Assembly (NCBI RefSeq): GCF_001625195.1
Contig: NC_054390.1
Location: 6,359,222 to 6,423,221, forward strand
Length of the DNA stretch: 64,000 nucleotides
Source of the DNA: Drechmeria coniospora
Taxonomy: Eukaryota > Ascomycota > Sordariomycetes > Hypocreales > Ophiocordycipitaceae
Direction: 5' to 3'
Under the pieces are notes generated by a model that was given only the letters and a program-made list of their open reading frames with translations, made no database searches and was not told the origin of the DNA. Shown here one piece after another: positions 1-10,987 of the stretch (positions within the stretch are counted from its first letter, which is position 1; every line of letters begins with the position of its first letter). Made by a program: the position numbers and the translations under genes.

Positions 1-620
1 TCGCCGAGGGCGACTCGCAGCCGAGGAGCCGCTCGGTCGAGCAGCGGGCCAAGACGGACGTCATCGAGGCCTTTGTCGGCCGGCGACGCCACCTCCGGAG
101 GCTGGAGCGAGAGGCCGGCGACGACGACGACGACGGCGACGCGGCCGTGCAGGAACCGCTCTTTCTGGGCATCGGCACGGGCGGCCGGGACGACTTTGCC
201 ATGGACTCGGCCACGCCCGACGTCGTGTCCGACTCCCCGTCGGCCGTCGACTACAACGTCTACGACCGCGCCTACGCCGACGCCGTCAGCCGACAGCTCG
301 GCGCGAGCAAGTCGAGCAAGCCGACGTTGTACATGACCAAGTTTGTCGAGGAGACGGAGCGGTTCGAGCGAGTCGAGGGCATGGTCGGCGGCACCGTCGA
401 GGAGACGGAGCGGTTCGGAAGAATCGAGGGGCCCATGGTCGGCAGCACCGTCGAGGCCACGCCGCGGTCCCTGGATGCCGGCTTCGAGGAGTCGACGCGG
501 CCGACGGCGTGGCAAGCACCGCAAACGACGGCGACGGCCGCCGGCGAGCTCTCTCGGCTCGTCGCCCAGATGGCCATGCCGGGCACCGAGCCTCCCGAGG
601 CGCGTCCGCAGGCCGAGTGA
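1..620 (+). CDS. C-terminal part of an unrecognised protein (5' end outside window)
   Basis: An open frame enters from the left edge (codons in phase with base 3) and stops with TGA at 618-620, giving the last 205 residues of a protein. There is no start codon or intron signal inside the window, so the gene begins upstream. The visible part is hydrophilic: a basic stretch (GRRRHLRRLE), an Asp run, then a segment containing YDRAYADAV and PTLYMTKFVEE. After that come two near-identical copies of a 17-18 residue unit starting VEETERF, and a Pro/Glu-rich end. No membrane segment or catalytic motif is seen. It could be the cytoplasmic tail of a larger membrane protein, but I do not recognise the family. 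The coding call rests on GC-rich third positions and on the open frame ending where the AT-richer repeat block begins soon after. Confidence 0.7.
   Translation, partial: AEGDSQPRSRSVEQRAKTDVIEAFVGRRRHLRRLEREAGDDDDDGDAAVQEPLFLGIGTGGRDDFAMDSATPDVVSDSPSAVDYNVYDRAYADAVSRQLGASKSSKPTLYMTKFVEETERFERVEGMVGGTVEETERFGRIEGPMVGSTVEATPRSLDAGFEESTRPTAWQAPQTTATAAGELSRLVAQMAMPGTEPPEARPQAE
345..449 (+). repeat. In-frame tandem duplication (51 + 54 bp) in the partial gene
   Basis: Two direct copies (345-395 and 396-449) each encode VEETERF-(E/G)R(V/I)EG followed by MVGGT or PMVGST. A third partial start (GTCGAG) follows at 450. The copies differ mostly by substitutions and one extra codon, so this looks like an internal duplication that has begun to diverge. 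Confidence 0.85.
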
Positions 621-799
621 GGCGGGGTGCCGTCGACGGTTTGCCCGGCGGGCCGTGGAGGGCGAGCAGAGGGCGAGCAGAGGGCGGTTGCCATGGTTGC
701 CGTATCCGTCGATGCCAACGCAACGTGCCATCACCATGGACCGCGAGCCATGCTTTCCTTTCTTGGCGACGCGAGCACGGCGCAGGTACAATGCCACAT

Positions 800-3240
800 A
801 CGGTCATGCATAAGTATGTACACGGTGCTCTAGGTACTCGCACAGGAGCACGGCACATGTACGGAGCCCAGTACCTACAGTAGAACATTTGCTTGCAAGA
901 ATACACCTACAGATACTCGGTACATGACACGGCACATGTACTCCGTACAGTGCATGGCCCTGCATATGCACAGTACGGTGCTTGTAGCAGCACATGTGCA
1001 AATGCTCCGTAGTACGGCCTCCGAAAGTGCCGAGAGTGCCGAGAGGGGGCGGTGAAGGATAAATCTACGAGTGCGGAGGAATTACCAGGGATGGATTAAT
1101 ATAATCAATACAAGCAGGTGTAAGTGCTCCGTACATGTACTCCGTAAGTACGAGTCCGTATCGAGTCGATTACGGAGCAATTACCGAGTGCCTGTACAGT
1201 TCTGCACGCGTGCCATGCGAGTGCTGAATGCACGCTATACGATACGAGTGCAGTGCAGTATTTGCCGTCGACGTGTGTAAGTACTTACTCGTACTTGCAG
1301 GTGTGCAGTACGGCGTATGTACTTGCACTCATAATAATACTTACAGTACTCGCAGGTGCACGGAGTACGGAATACAGAGTACCGAGTCCAGACCTTAGTA
1401 CAGTACTTAGTAATACCTAGGTACTAAAGTAAGAACAAAACCCTAGGCTTACTTGTGCTGTAAATTTACTGTCATTACAGAGTACTTACACCTACATGTA
1501 CTTACTGCAGGTGCACTGGAGTAGGCGTACCTGTGACTCCGTACTCACAGTACAGTACTGTACATGTACTTGTGCGCGGCTCCGTCGACATGTACATGCA
1601 CAGCAAGCATCTACGCGCCGCGCAACCGACACCATGGCGAAGCAAGCGCCCGTCTCGCTTGCCGCCGGCTAAGAGCGGACGACAGACCGCGCCCGTCGTG
1701 AGGGCGTCACCATCACTCCCACGTACGGATGAATGCCCAGTGCGGTGCATGTGCGCCTACGGCAAAGGACAAACATGCTAGGTCCTGCGCATGTAAGTAG
1801 ATATGGCTCATACACCTACCTGCCCACACGCAAGCCTGTAGCCGGACCCCGTACGGAGTAGTGGATGATGGGTGGCACGTACAACAACTACTGTCCGAGT
1901 GCATGGTCGTGCATGGACGTGGCAGGGTGCGGTTTGCCTCCCGTCATACATGACGTGGCTCGTGCATCGAGTAGGGCTGCCGCGTGTCCTCCGCCTGCGT
2001 CGCCTCCGAGGCCATCGTCCGTCGCCGGCAGAGTCTGCGGGCGCGTCGTGCGCGCAGGCCGCACGAGCAGTGGGAAGGTAGCAATCGTCGTGTTGCTCCG
2101 GCCCTAGCGCTCCATGCAAAGCGACGACTGCGGTTACTCTGGCGGCCCAAGGCAGAAATGGCCTAGGTCGCAGAAAATGAGCCGGGCTCCACCGTGACCC
2201 TACGCCAGAGTACGGTGCAGGTATTGATCAATTACAGTATTACATGCAAGTACTCCGTACTTACTCCGTACTTACAGCGAGTGCAGCATGTACATCAACA
2301 TGTACTGTACGGAGCAATTACTGCAAATGCCAACGTACTCGAGTACTGTAAAGAGTACAACTGCAGGACGTGTACTTGTACAGCAAGTACAGCAAGTACA
2401 CCAAGTACACCAAGTACACCAAGTACACCAACTGCCGTGCTGCACTTGGGTCGCTTGTAATTACACCTGCTCCGCGCCGAGCGCAGTACGTGTGCTTGGT
2501 GTCCTGTGGTGGTGCGCACCATGTGTGCCTTGCTTAGTACTTCGTACCAGGTACGGATACTGTTACCGCTCATATACAGTATTGCCTGTACGGTACTAGA
2601 ATGGATGCGCCTTGGTACCGACCAACGACCCCCCATTGTGTAGCCTATACGGAGTACAGTGCTCCGTGCATGCAAGTGCTCCGTCCTGTGCATCCAGAAC
2701 GTGCTGTGCGGTCCTTGCAGGTTGTCGGGTTGACGAGCATCCTGGGAGGATAATGGAAAATCTAGCACCTTACAACTAGTACCCATCCTGCCTGGCCGTG
2801 CACCTTGCCGGCTTCACGAGTCATCCCCCATCCACCTGCTACGGATCCCAACTGTGCTAAGCTACTGCAAGCAACACATGTACTGTACTGTAGATGCAGC
2901 ATGGGACGTGGTGCATGTAATGTGCCGGTGGGCTGCGCTCGTCGAGAGGAAGGCTAGCCACCAGGTGCCGTGGTGGGCAGTGCACTGCGGAGGATTACCC
3001 ACCACTTGGCCGTCGGCACACCTCGAGCACTTGCCAGTAACGGTACGGCGTACAGTACGCAAGTACTTGCTTACAGTACTTGTGCACTTACAGTACTTGT
3101 GCACTTGCAGTAGTAAGTGCTTGCTTGTATGGTAGCCGTCAGCGTCTAGTACTTGCCACTCGCCGCCACCTAGTATTTACCAAGCCGTTCAAGCAAGTAC
3201 TTGCCACCACCAGGTACTTGCTTGCAAGTACTTACTGTGT
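800..3240. repeat. GTAC-rich intergenic block with GTACGGAGTAC palindromes
   Basis: AT-richer sequence packed with GTAC, TGTACA and complete or partial copies of the palindrome GTACGGAGTAC or its half TACTCCGTA (for example near 940, 1137, 1350, 1530, 1853, 2250-2276, 2308 and 2650). It also holds many CAAGTACTTGC-like words. No gene is visible. The block lies between the partial gene and the kinase gene, upstream of the kinase. No terminal repeats or transposase remains are seen. Confidence 0.75.
2382..2431 (+). repeat. Short tandem repeat of a 9-mer (CAAGTACAC type)
   Basis: About five consecutive copies of a nine-base unit, first CAAGTACAG and then CAAGTACAC, lie inside the GTAC-rich block. 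The unit resembles the scattered words around it, so local slippage is one way such blocks may grow. Confidence 0.85.
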
Positions 3241-4962
3241 GTGAGTGAGGGTTGCTTGTCGTGTGCTCGTGAACGGTACCCGCTGGACGAGTCTCGAGCC
3301 TCCCGATCACCTGCCTGCGGTACCTGCCTGCCTGTATTACTCCCTACGCCGCGCCCACCTCCGTCCGAGGTACTCTGCCCGCGCATGTACCGAGTGCACT
3401 TGCTTGCCTGCCAACCTTCGAACAGCTTAGTACGGTGGGAAGAGGAGCAAGGTACAACAAGTGCTAGCACCGTCGCCCATGCAAGCAAGTGCTGCAGCTG
3501 CGCGTGCGTACGTGTGCGTGGCCGACTCGCCGCTCATTTATTCCCTCGTCCTCCTCCTCCCCTCCTCCTCTCGCCCGTCCACCCGTCCGTCTCGCCCATT
3601 CGCCTCCGAGCCGGCGACGACGCCCATCGTCAAAAGACCGTCGACCATCGGCCGCGCCCTCGTCGACCCTCTCGTCCGCTCCTCGACACTCCACCGCCTC
3701 GTCGTTCGTCCGCTCGAGCATCCTCCGCCGTCGCCAGGGGGGCCGTCCGTCATCCGAGGGAGAGGCGAGAGTCGAGCAAACCAACCAGAAGCGAGCACCG
3801 CCCACGGGCGACCCATGTGCCATTTTGTCGGCCGCTACAGCGCCCATCCCCCCCCCCTCCGCGGGGCCTCTGTGCCCATAACGACCGCCGACCCCTCCTC
3901 CTCCTCCTCTCCCCCTCCTCCTCGCCCTCCTACTCTCCCCTAAGTGCTCTCCTCCAAGTACACTCTCACCTCCCCAAGTACTTACTCTACTCTCCCCCTC
4001 CCAAGTACTCTCCCCCTCCTACTCTTCCCCTCCTACTCTCCCCCTCCTACTCTCCCCTCCCCTCCCCCGCCCCTCCCTCCCTCCCTCGATCCATCAGCTC
4101 AGCAATACCCTAACGCGAGGTACGAGAGAGCAAGTACCTGTACTTGTGCTGTGCTGGTGCTGGGCCCCTCGCGCGCCCAGAACCTGCCTTGCCATTTGCA
4201 GGCTGCTTTTTTTTTTTTTCCCACTCCACACCCCGACACGTCCGCCACGCCCGCCGCAGCGGCGAGACGAGAGTCGAGCAACACTGACGGACGGAGACGG
4301 CGCAGCCAGACACTGGGTCGTCCCCTCTCGCATCCCTGTCGCCTCACCTCGCTTCGCCTCTCCTCCTGCAGCACCGGCGCAAAACAAATCAAATATCCAT
4401 CCATCCCCCTCAACTCCTGCATCTCCCGCAGCCGCCGCCGCCGCTTCAGTGCCGCTCTCGACCAACCGCCATCAAGCCCTGTTTGGTCGCCCGCGGCGCC
4501 AGGAGACCCTAGGCCGGGCCTTTGTCATCCGCCGCCACGCCCAGTCCGGTCGGGCCTCTGTTCGCGCACACGCTGCCAGTCGACGAGCCATCGTCATCCG
4601 TCTCGCCCTGCCGCTTTGTCATCATCTCCCCTGCCTGCCCTCCTCCGCCCTCCATCGTCGCCGACAAAGCAGGCCGCGACGCCTTGTTGCCTCTCGCGCC
4701 CTGCACGCTCGTCGCTCGTCGCACGAGGCCGCTTGGCACGCCGACGGACCCTTCCCATCCTCCACCCTCCCCCGCCGTCGCCCAGAGCGCGCCGTCCGAC
4801 GCACGACCGGCCAGCATCCGCCGTGCCACAATCATCACGACCACGGCCACGGCCACGACCACGACCACGACCACGACCAACGCCGCCACCCTCGCCACCC
4901 TCGCTGCGTCGTCACCACCATCGCCACCCCCCTCCCCGGCCAGCTTCGGCGCCGCCGCCAAA
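3241..4962 (+). other. Long pyrimidine-rich upstream region of the kinase gene
   Basis: No gene is supported here. The stretch changes from the repeat block into C+T-rich sequence, with runs of CTCC and CCCTCCTACTCT near 3890-4090 and a T-run at about 4207-4220. Long open frames occur in several phases but consist of Ser/Pro/Arg low complexity without conserved motifs. It most likely holds the promoter and a long 5' leader of the kinase gene. Confidence 0.5.
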
Positions 4963-6513
4963 ATGCATGCCGCCCTGGCCGACCAGAAACCCCACTCGGC
5001 ACCCAACTCGAAGCCGTCGTCGATCAAGTCGCACGACAGCAGGCGCTCCAACGCCTTCTTCCCCCACGATGCCCCCGGAGCCGGCGACGCGAGCGGCGGT
5101 GACTCCCCTCACCTGAAGCCCGTCGAGAAGACGTCGGTCAAGGACCGCCTGACGCGCATGTTCTCGGGCAAGGACATACCCCGCAGCAGCACCGTCGGCC
5201 CCGAGCAAAACGGTCGCTCCCGAGGCTCCTCCCTCAACGGCGGCTCCTCGCCGAACCCGCGCAAGGAGTCGACGCACTCGGACCGGCCCAGCGACAAGCC
5301 CTCCGCCGCCCCGCCCAAGCCCGCCGCCGGCAAGGAGACGGGCCAGCGCTTCGTGCCCAACCCCGACGCCGCCGGCGGCCACGAGCACTTCCTCAAGTCG
5401 AGCCGGCGCCAGGAGAAGCTGTCGGACCTGTGGCGCAGCCTCCTCGGCAAGAAGCAGGAGGCGGCCCCCGACAGCGACCTCTCCCTCGTCTCCAGCTGGG
5501 TCGACACCCTGCGCCTCGAGAAGGAGGAGGCCGTCCACGACAAGAGGACGGCGTCGAGCGCCTCGTCGACGCTCGTGGAAAAGTACGGCAAGTGCCACGA
5601 GATCGTCGGCCGCGGCGCCTTCGGCATCGTGCGCATCTCCCACAAGAAGGTGGGCGGCAGCGGCGAGAAGCTCTTCGCCGTCAAGGAGTTCCGTCGCCGG
5701 CCCGAGGAGACGGAGAAAAAGTACAGCAAGCGCCTGACGGCCGAGTTCTGCATCTCGTCGTCCCTCCGCCACCCCAACGTCATCCACACCCTCGACCTGC
5801 TCAAGGACTCCAAGGGCGACTACTGCGAGGTCATGGAGTTCTGCGCCGGCGGCGACCTCTACACCCTCGTCCTCTCGAGCAGCAAGCTCGAGGTCCAGGA
5901 GGCCGACTGTTTCTTCAAGCAGATGATGCGCGGCGTCGAGTACCTCCACGAGATGGGCGTCGCCCACCGCGACCTGAAGCCCGAGAACCTCCTCCTCACC
6001 ACCCGCGGCGGCCTCAAGATCACCGACTTCGGCAACGGCGAGTGCTTCCGCATGGCCTGGGAGACCGACGCCCACATGGTCTCGGGCCTCTGCGGCTCGG
6101 CCCCCTACATATCCCCCGAGGAGTACACCGACAAGGAGTTCGACGCCCGCGCCGTCGACGTCTGGGCCTGCGGCGTCATCTACATGGCCATGCGCACCGG
6201 CCGCCACCTCTGGCGCGTGGCCAAGAGGGACGAGGACGAGTTTTACGCCCGCTATCTCGAGGGTCGTCGCGACGAGGAGGGCTACGGCCCCATCGAGTCG
6301 TTGCACCGCGTACGCCCCCTTCCCCTTTTCTCCCCTCCGGTGGTGCGAGTGCGCGTGACGGTGGGCTAACGCGTCGCGCAGGCTCGCTGTCGCAACGTCA
6401 TCTACTCGGTCTTGGATCCCCATCCTACCCGTCGACTCACCGCCGCCCAGGTCCTCAAGTCCGAGTGGGTTCGCGAGATAAAACTTTGCAAGGCCGGCGA
6501 GGAGGGTCTCTAA
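4963..6513 (+). CDS. Ser/Thr protein kinase of the Hal4/Sat4-Hrk1 (fungal NPR/HAL) family
   Basis: Two exons, 4963-6309 and 6382-6513, encode 492 residues. The intron (6310-6381) has donor GTACGC, branch CTAAC and acceptor CAG. The N-terminal ~200 residues are Ser/Pro-rich and look disordered. The kinase domain starts near residue 205: glycine loop GRGAFGIV (~216), FAVKEF lysine (~241), HRDLKPEN (~335), DFGNGE (~355), then SGLCGSAPYISPEEY, with SPE in place of the usual APE. It continues with VDVWACGVIYMAMRTGRHLW, typical of this family. The second exon supplies the last helices (VLDPHPTRRLTAAQVL). The start is the first in-frame ATG; the frame is open further upstream but has no ATG. Yeast Hal4 and relatives stabilise plasma-membrane nutrient and potassium transporters, and a similar role is inferred here. 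Its neighbour is convergent. Confidence 0.93.
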
Positions 6514-8338
6514 CACACCGTCCGTCATGCTGCGCTGGCATGGCGGACTGCAATCTGATTGCGGGCGCGAAACAGAGGAGCGCACCGCATCTTGCAGACG
6601 ACTCTTTTGCCTTGGACCTGGCGGAGGTGGAAACACGGACCGCGACACCCGGACGGTGCCTTTGAGACAACGCAACGATTCCATGACCCTCGCCCATGAA
6701 TGTTTACTTGGCTCCCCTTCTTCCACGGCGCCTTTCATGCCGTCTCTTCCCTTTCATACCTTCATACAATAGAGTAACACAGAGCACCGGCGTTTTGGTT
6801 GGCTTTTTCTTTTTGCTTGAAAAACAGGGCTATCAGGCCATCGTCCATGGGGTCGTCTTGGTCCGCCCGTCATGTCCGAGTGCAGAGTTGCCAGCTGGAC
6901 GGAGATATTCAGTAGAGCCCGAGGGCGCCGTACCCGAGAGAAGTAGGTGAAGTGACGGTTGAGTGGATCATGCCTGCCGGGCTGCTGCCGGTTTGCAAGG
7001 CCAATCTGCTCGGGGAAGGGTTGGGTGAACAGAGGTCTCGTTTCCGTCGTGGTCTGCTCGGTGTCTGGTCCATTTTTTTTCATGACTTGGTTGGATACAC
7101 TTGACCAGAATTCACCACGATATTGGCAAGGGTGGCGGGCGTTTGTTTACATGAGCGTGTGGTCGTATTTTTCACTCTTCATCCGAGGTCTACATGTACT
7201 TTGAATAGACCGGGATCGCTACCCCGAATGGCGATGCTATCATGCATACCCCCTAGCTGAATGGCATGGGAACAGGGGGGGGGGGGGGGGGGGATCCGAC
7301 GTGTTAAAGCGATATCCGTCCTAAGCCAGCTACTGAAGAAGACGAGAGAATAGAAATTGGCGACTATCTTGATCGTTGGGTGGCCAAGTTTATCATCAGT
7401 CTGGGTGCCTATGCGATCGGTGGCCTTGATGCATTGTGCCATGGCAGACAAAGCCGATAGAAATCGAGGGTCTCCATTGAACTACCCGAATGAATGAATA
7501 CAACGACCCGGGCATGTGGATGAGACGAGGCCATGGCCCCTGCACAGGCATCCAGATGTCTACGGTCCGGCGCAGCGTATTGTCACCCACCACCCCAACA
7601 GTCAGCTCACTAGTGCGTTGCAACTGAAAGCACACAGCAATGAGATGTTCAATTGTTGCATCCGAGATGCAATCTGAAGGGTATGCTTGCAGTCAACCAA
7701 GTAGAGCAAGAACAAGGGAGCGAGTCATCGCACGGATGACTCGAGAGTACAAGTGACGAAATTCAACTCCTTCACAGCTGCCCACTCCGACGAGAAATCA
7801 ACGCCTCCTCCATACATATACACATATTTCCGAGGTCAAGACAAAAAAAAGTACCTACATAAAATAAAGGAAGCATAGCTGTAGCGCAGGCATACCTCCT
7901 ATCCATGCAAAACAGCAAGAGCTCCAGCGCACCGTTCCGCAAAGGGGGAATTCTTCGTACCACGAGACAAAAACACCGCCGCGATCCTCCCTTTGGCTCG
8001 GGCTGACGAACGAGGCAAGCGGAGGAGGTGAGTTGGCATGTCCAACGACGGCCGCTAGCGTTGGGACGAAGCACGCACGCCAACATCAAGAACCCCCACA
8101 AGAAGCTTCTCCTTTCCTCCTCCTCCACCTCCTCCTTCACAGCGTGCGTGGCAATCCGGGGTTCGTCCCAGAAGCTCGCAGTTGTATGGAAAGACATCAT
8201 GCAAGACTTGCCAGAGGGTTCTTCAGAATCGATCCGGCCAAGGCACTCTTGCTAACATGACATCTCGCGGATCGATCGACAGTTCCGCGCGGAGCAGGAT
8301 TCTGTCGTATCCATTCAGGTGCGTCTTCCCAGGTCCCC
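6514..8338. other. Convergent 3'-3' gap with no gene seen
   Basis: This 1.8 kb lies between the stop codons of the kinase gene and the gene on the opposite strand. It has moderate GC and only short open frames, and none is convincing. A 19-base G-run lies at 7275-7293. The TACTCCGTA-type motif that fills upstream gaps was not seen here. Confidence 0.5.
7275..7293 (+). repeat. Poly-G tract (19 bases)
   Basis: An uninterrupted run of G in the convergent gap. The exact length may be affected by sequencing or assembly error. Confidence 0.8.
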
Positions 8339-9730
8339 TCACGAGTGAAAAAGATCCCAGGCCCGGGAGCATAATCGCAGAAATTCGTCCTTCTTCTGTC
8401 GCTGAACCTCCGGGCTGTCTCGGCCCTCGCCGAAAGGGCCTCGACGAGTGGGGGCGGGACCCCGGCCCAGCGGAGGGCTGTCGCCATCCTCGTACTCTGC
8501 GCGCGTCCGTCGCTTCGTGGCACTTCGACTTCGCTCGGCGTGGCGGCTCCCGGGAAGCGGCGACGGTGGCGTGGGAGGTTGGTGGCCGCCGTAGTGCACC
8601 AGTTTGGGGAGCAGCTCCGGCCGGCCACCGGCGAGCTCCTGCTGAGCCTCCTCGGCCGACTTGTAGTCGCGTGGGCGGCCGGACGTCGGCATCGGCTGCT
8701 GCTGCTGCAGGTGGCCGGGGGAGGCCACGGGAGGCTTGGGGTTGTTGTAGAGAGATTGGTGAGCCGAGTCGGGATGCGCCGACACGCCCTGGCCGAAAAC
8801 GTCGCTGAGGGGAGGCAGCCGGTTGCTTGTTTGATTCGCGGGCACGTGGTGGATGTGGGAGGTGTTGGAAAGGTTGGAGGGTTGGTTGACGATGTGGCGC
8901 GACATGGGGACCGGGTGCTGGCGTCCGGTGAAGCTGTGGCCGAGTGGGGCCGACTGGATGACCCTCTCGTTGGCGAACTGCTCGTGCGAGGGCGTGACGA
9001 TGGACAGGCCGGGCGGCGCCTTGTTCCTGCGCGACATGCCCGGCGTCTTGGCGGCGAACTGCGACGTCGAGTCCTTGTCCTTGTCGGAAGGACCGTCGCC
9101 CTTGGCCGACTGCTGCTGCAGTCTCGCCTCGATGATGTGGCGCTGCTGCTCTCGGACCGACAGGCTGCGCTGAAGCTGCTCCTTCATCATGGGGTTCTGC
9201 GTCACGAAGCCCGGGGAGAGGCAGGCTATGCCGACTTCCTGGAGGGCGAACCCATCCCGGGCGGACATGGGCACGCCCGAGGCCGGCGAGTTGGAGACGG
9301 AGTTCTTGGAAAGGTCCAGCCGTCGAGGTCGAGGTCGCGTGCTCGACAGCGTGGGCGAGCCAGGCTCCTTCTTGACGACGACATGTGATCGAGAGGCATC
9401 GTGCCTCGGGCTGCGGGAGGATCAAGGGTCAGCGGGGGCCAACGCCCGGACGGAAGCACAAGGAAAGGCGGGGGGGGGGGGGGGGACGTACGCGCCCGGC
9501 GGCGATGACTTGGCGAGGGACGACGTGGGAGCGCCCTTTGGGCTGTTGATGCCGCTGGATTTCTGGACGGGTTGGCCGGCGTTCGCGATCGAATTCCTCT
9601 GCGCCGCCAAGGAGGGTGACTGTGCGACCTGCTGGGCGGCAACGGAAGCCGAGGAGGCGGGAGGGATTTCGGAGAAGGATTGTCTCTCGTGAGGAGCCGG
9701 GCTAGGAGCCATGGCAACCGTCGCACTCAT
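8339..9730 (-). CDS. Ser/Pro/Gln-rich disordered protein with conserved-looking C-terminal helix
   Basis: Read on the minus strand: exon 1 9730-9492, exon 2 9410-8339, 436 residues. The intron 9491-9411 has donor GTACGT and acceptor CAG and carries a 16-base C-run on the coding strand. Splicing joins two open frames in phase. Most of the protein is low-complexity and rich in Ser, Pro, Gln and His (for example HLQQQQP). An early VKKEPG matches a SUMO-attachment pattern. Two parts look structured: a central segment with NPMMKEQLQRSLSVREQQRHIIEARLQQQ, likely helical, and the C-terminus DEFLRLCSRAWDLFHS. The composition suggests a nuclear regulatory protein, but I cannot name the family. A Whi5/Nrm1-like repressor was considered and could not be supported. 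It converges on the kinase gene. Confidence 0.8.
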
Positions 9731-10211
9731 AGTGGTTTCACTCGGAAAGGAAGAGGGAGCTGGTTGGGGGAGGCGGCAACGGCGAGTGAGGGGGGCACGA
9801 AGTATTCAAGCGGCGTTGCCGACGGCGGCGTCGGGTCAAGTCGCCAGGGCGCTTCCTCGGAGCGCACGACGGCGGCAAAGCTCTCGACGAGCTCGCAGGT
9901 GGAGGCGGGCGGCCGAAAGGAGGGCCGCGGCGGTGGACAGATGGGTTCGGACAGGTTGGCGCTCCCGCTTCGTCGAGGTCGTCCCTCGGTGCAGCAGAAG
10001 GGCCGAGGCAACCAGAGTGCGGTCGCTCGTACGAACGGAATCGGGTGCTGCCTTTGGCGTCGACAGGCGCGTGCGGCGTCCAAGCGAGGTGGACCGCCTT
10101 CGAGGGGGAAAGGGTGCTCCGGTCAAGGATGCGTGCGAGGCGTGCCGGTCGTCTAGAACAGGTCAGCGTCGCGGAACAATGGCGTCGAGAAGCGATCGGC
10201 AGGCGGCGGCG

Positions 10212-10277
10212 GTGACGGTGGTGGTGACAATGGTGGTGATGATGGTGGTGATGATGGTGGTGGTGGTGGTGGTGGTG
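10212..10277 (+). repeat. GGT/GAT trinucleotide microsatellite
   Basis: An imperfect run of GGT and GAT units ending in eight pure GGT units. On the minus strand it reads as a His tract (CAC/CAT), which creates a spurious His-rich open frame. It lies upstream of the minus-strand disordered-protein gene. Confidence 0.9.
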
Positions 10278-10970
10278 CAGGGTGAGTGACATGGAGGAGT
10301 GGTCCCAGACGATGGGGGTGACGGGCCATGCAACGAAAGCAGAGGCGGATGCAAAGGCGAGGCAAGGCAAGGCAAGGCACATGCAGCGGAGGCACATGCA
10401 GCGGCGAGCGAAGAGGGCGCGCGTGAGCGGCACAGGGGGTCGACGACTGCGGGTGGCCGATGGCGAATCACGACGGCGCGGTAGCGTTCCAGCAAGTCGT
10501 GAACGGCGGCGGCGGTGGTGGTTGGCCCACGGCAACGGGGACGGGAGTGACGAGCGCCATGGCAAGCTTACCTCGAGAGCACCGATGCAGCTTCGTCTCG
10601 GAGCTCGAGCTGGACAGGCTGATGCTGCAGCGTGCGGCTGAAGGGGCACGGCGGGCGTGTGACGGGACGGACGGGACGGCGACGGGACGAGACTGACGGT
10701 CAGCCGTACGGTTGGATGGTTGGGGCGAGTCAAGGATGCTTCGGCGACGGTGGCAAGGGATCAATCGACCAGTGCGTCGGTCGTTTCGCCCTCGTCCGAA
10801 TCGTCGGGTGGCGGGCGGCGACGCGGATCCGAGGAGGAGGGAGGAGGAGGTAGGAGGTAGGAGGGAGGAGGGACGAAGGACGAGGGAGGCGAGAGGAGAG
10901 AGGGAGCGGAAGAAGGTGACGGAAGGCAAAGGCAAAGGCAGAGGCGAGAGCGGGATGCGGCGAGTATATC

Positions 10971-10987
10971 TGTGTGTGTGTGTGTGT
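10971..10987 (+). repeat. TG dinucleotide microsatellite
   Basis: Eight TG units just upstream of the G+A-rich tract. Confidence 0.9.

Noticed and set aside
800..3240. CRISPR array or satellite centromere
   Set aside because: Repeats are short, irregularly spaced words without constant spacers; the organism is a fungus, and active-looking genes are close by on the right side and at the window edge.
4912..6738. 608-codon open frame antisense to the kinase gene
   Set aside because: Composed of Leu/Ala/Gly/Glu/Val repeats produced by GC-rich third positions of the true gene on the other strand; no motif and no splice logic.
8339..9730. Whi5/Nrm1-type G1/S repressor assignment
   Set aside because: The C-terminal motif and disorder are reminiscent, but the defining motif of that family could not be identified with confidence.
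9738..10733. 331-codon His-rich frame on the minus strand
   Set aside because: The His tract is the GGT/GAT microsatellite read in reverse; the rest is Arg/Ser/Pro low complexity upstream of a real gene.
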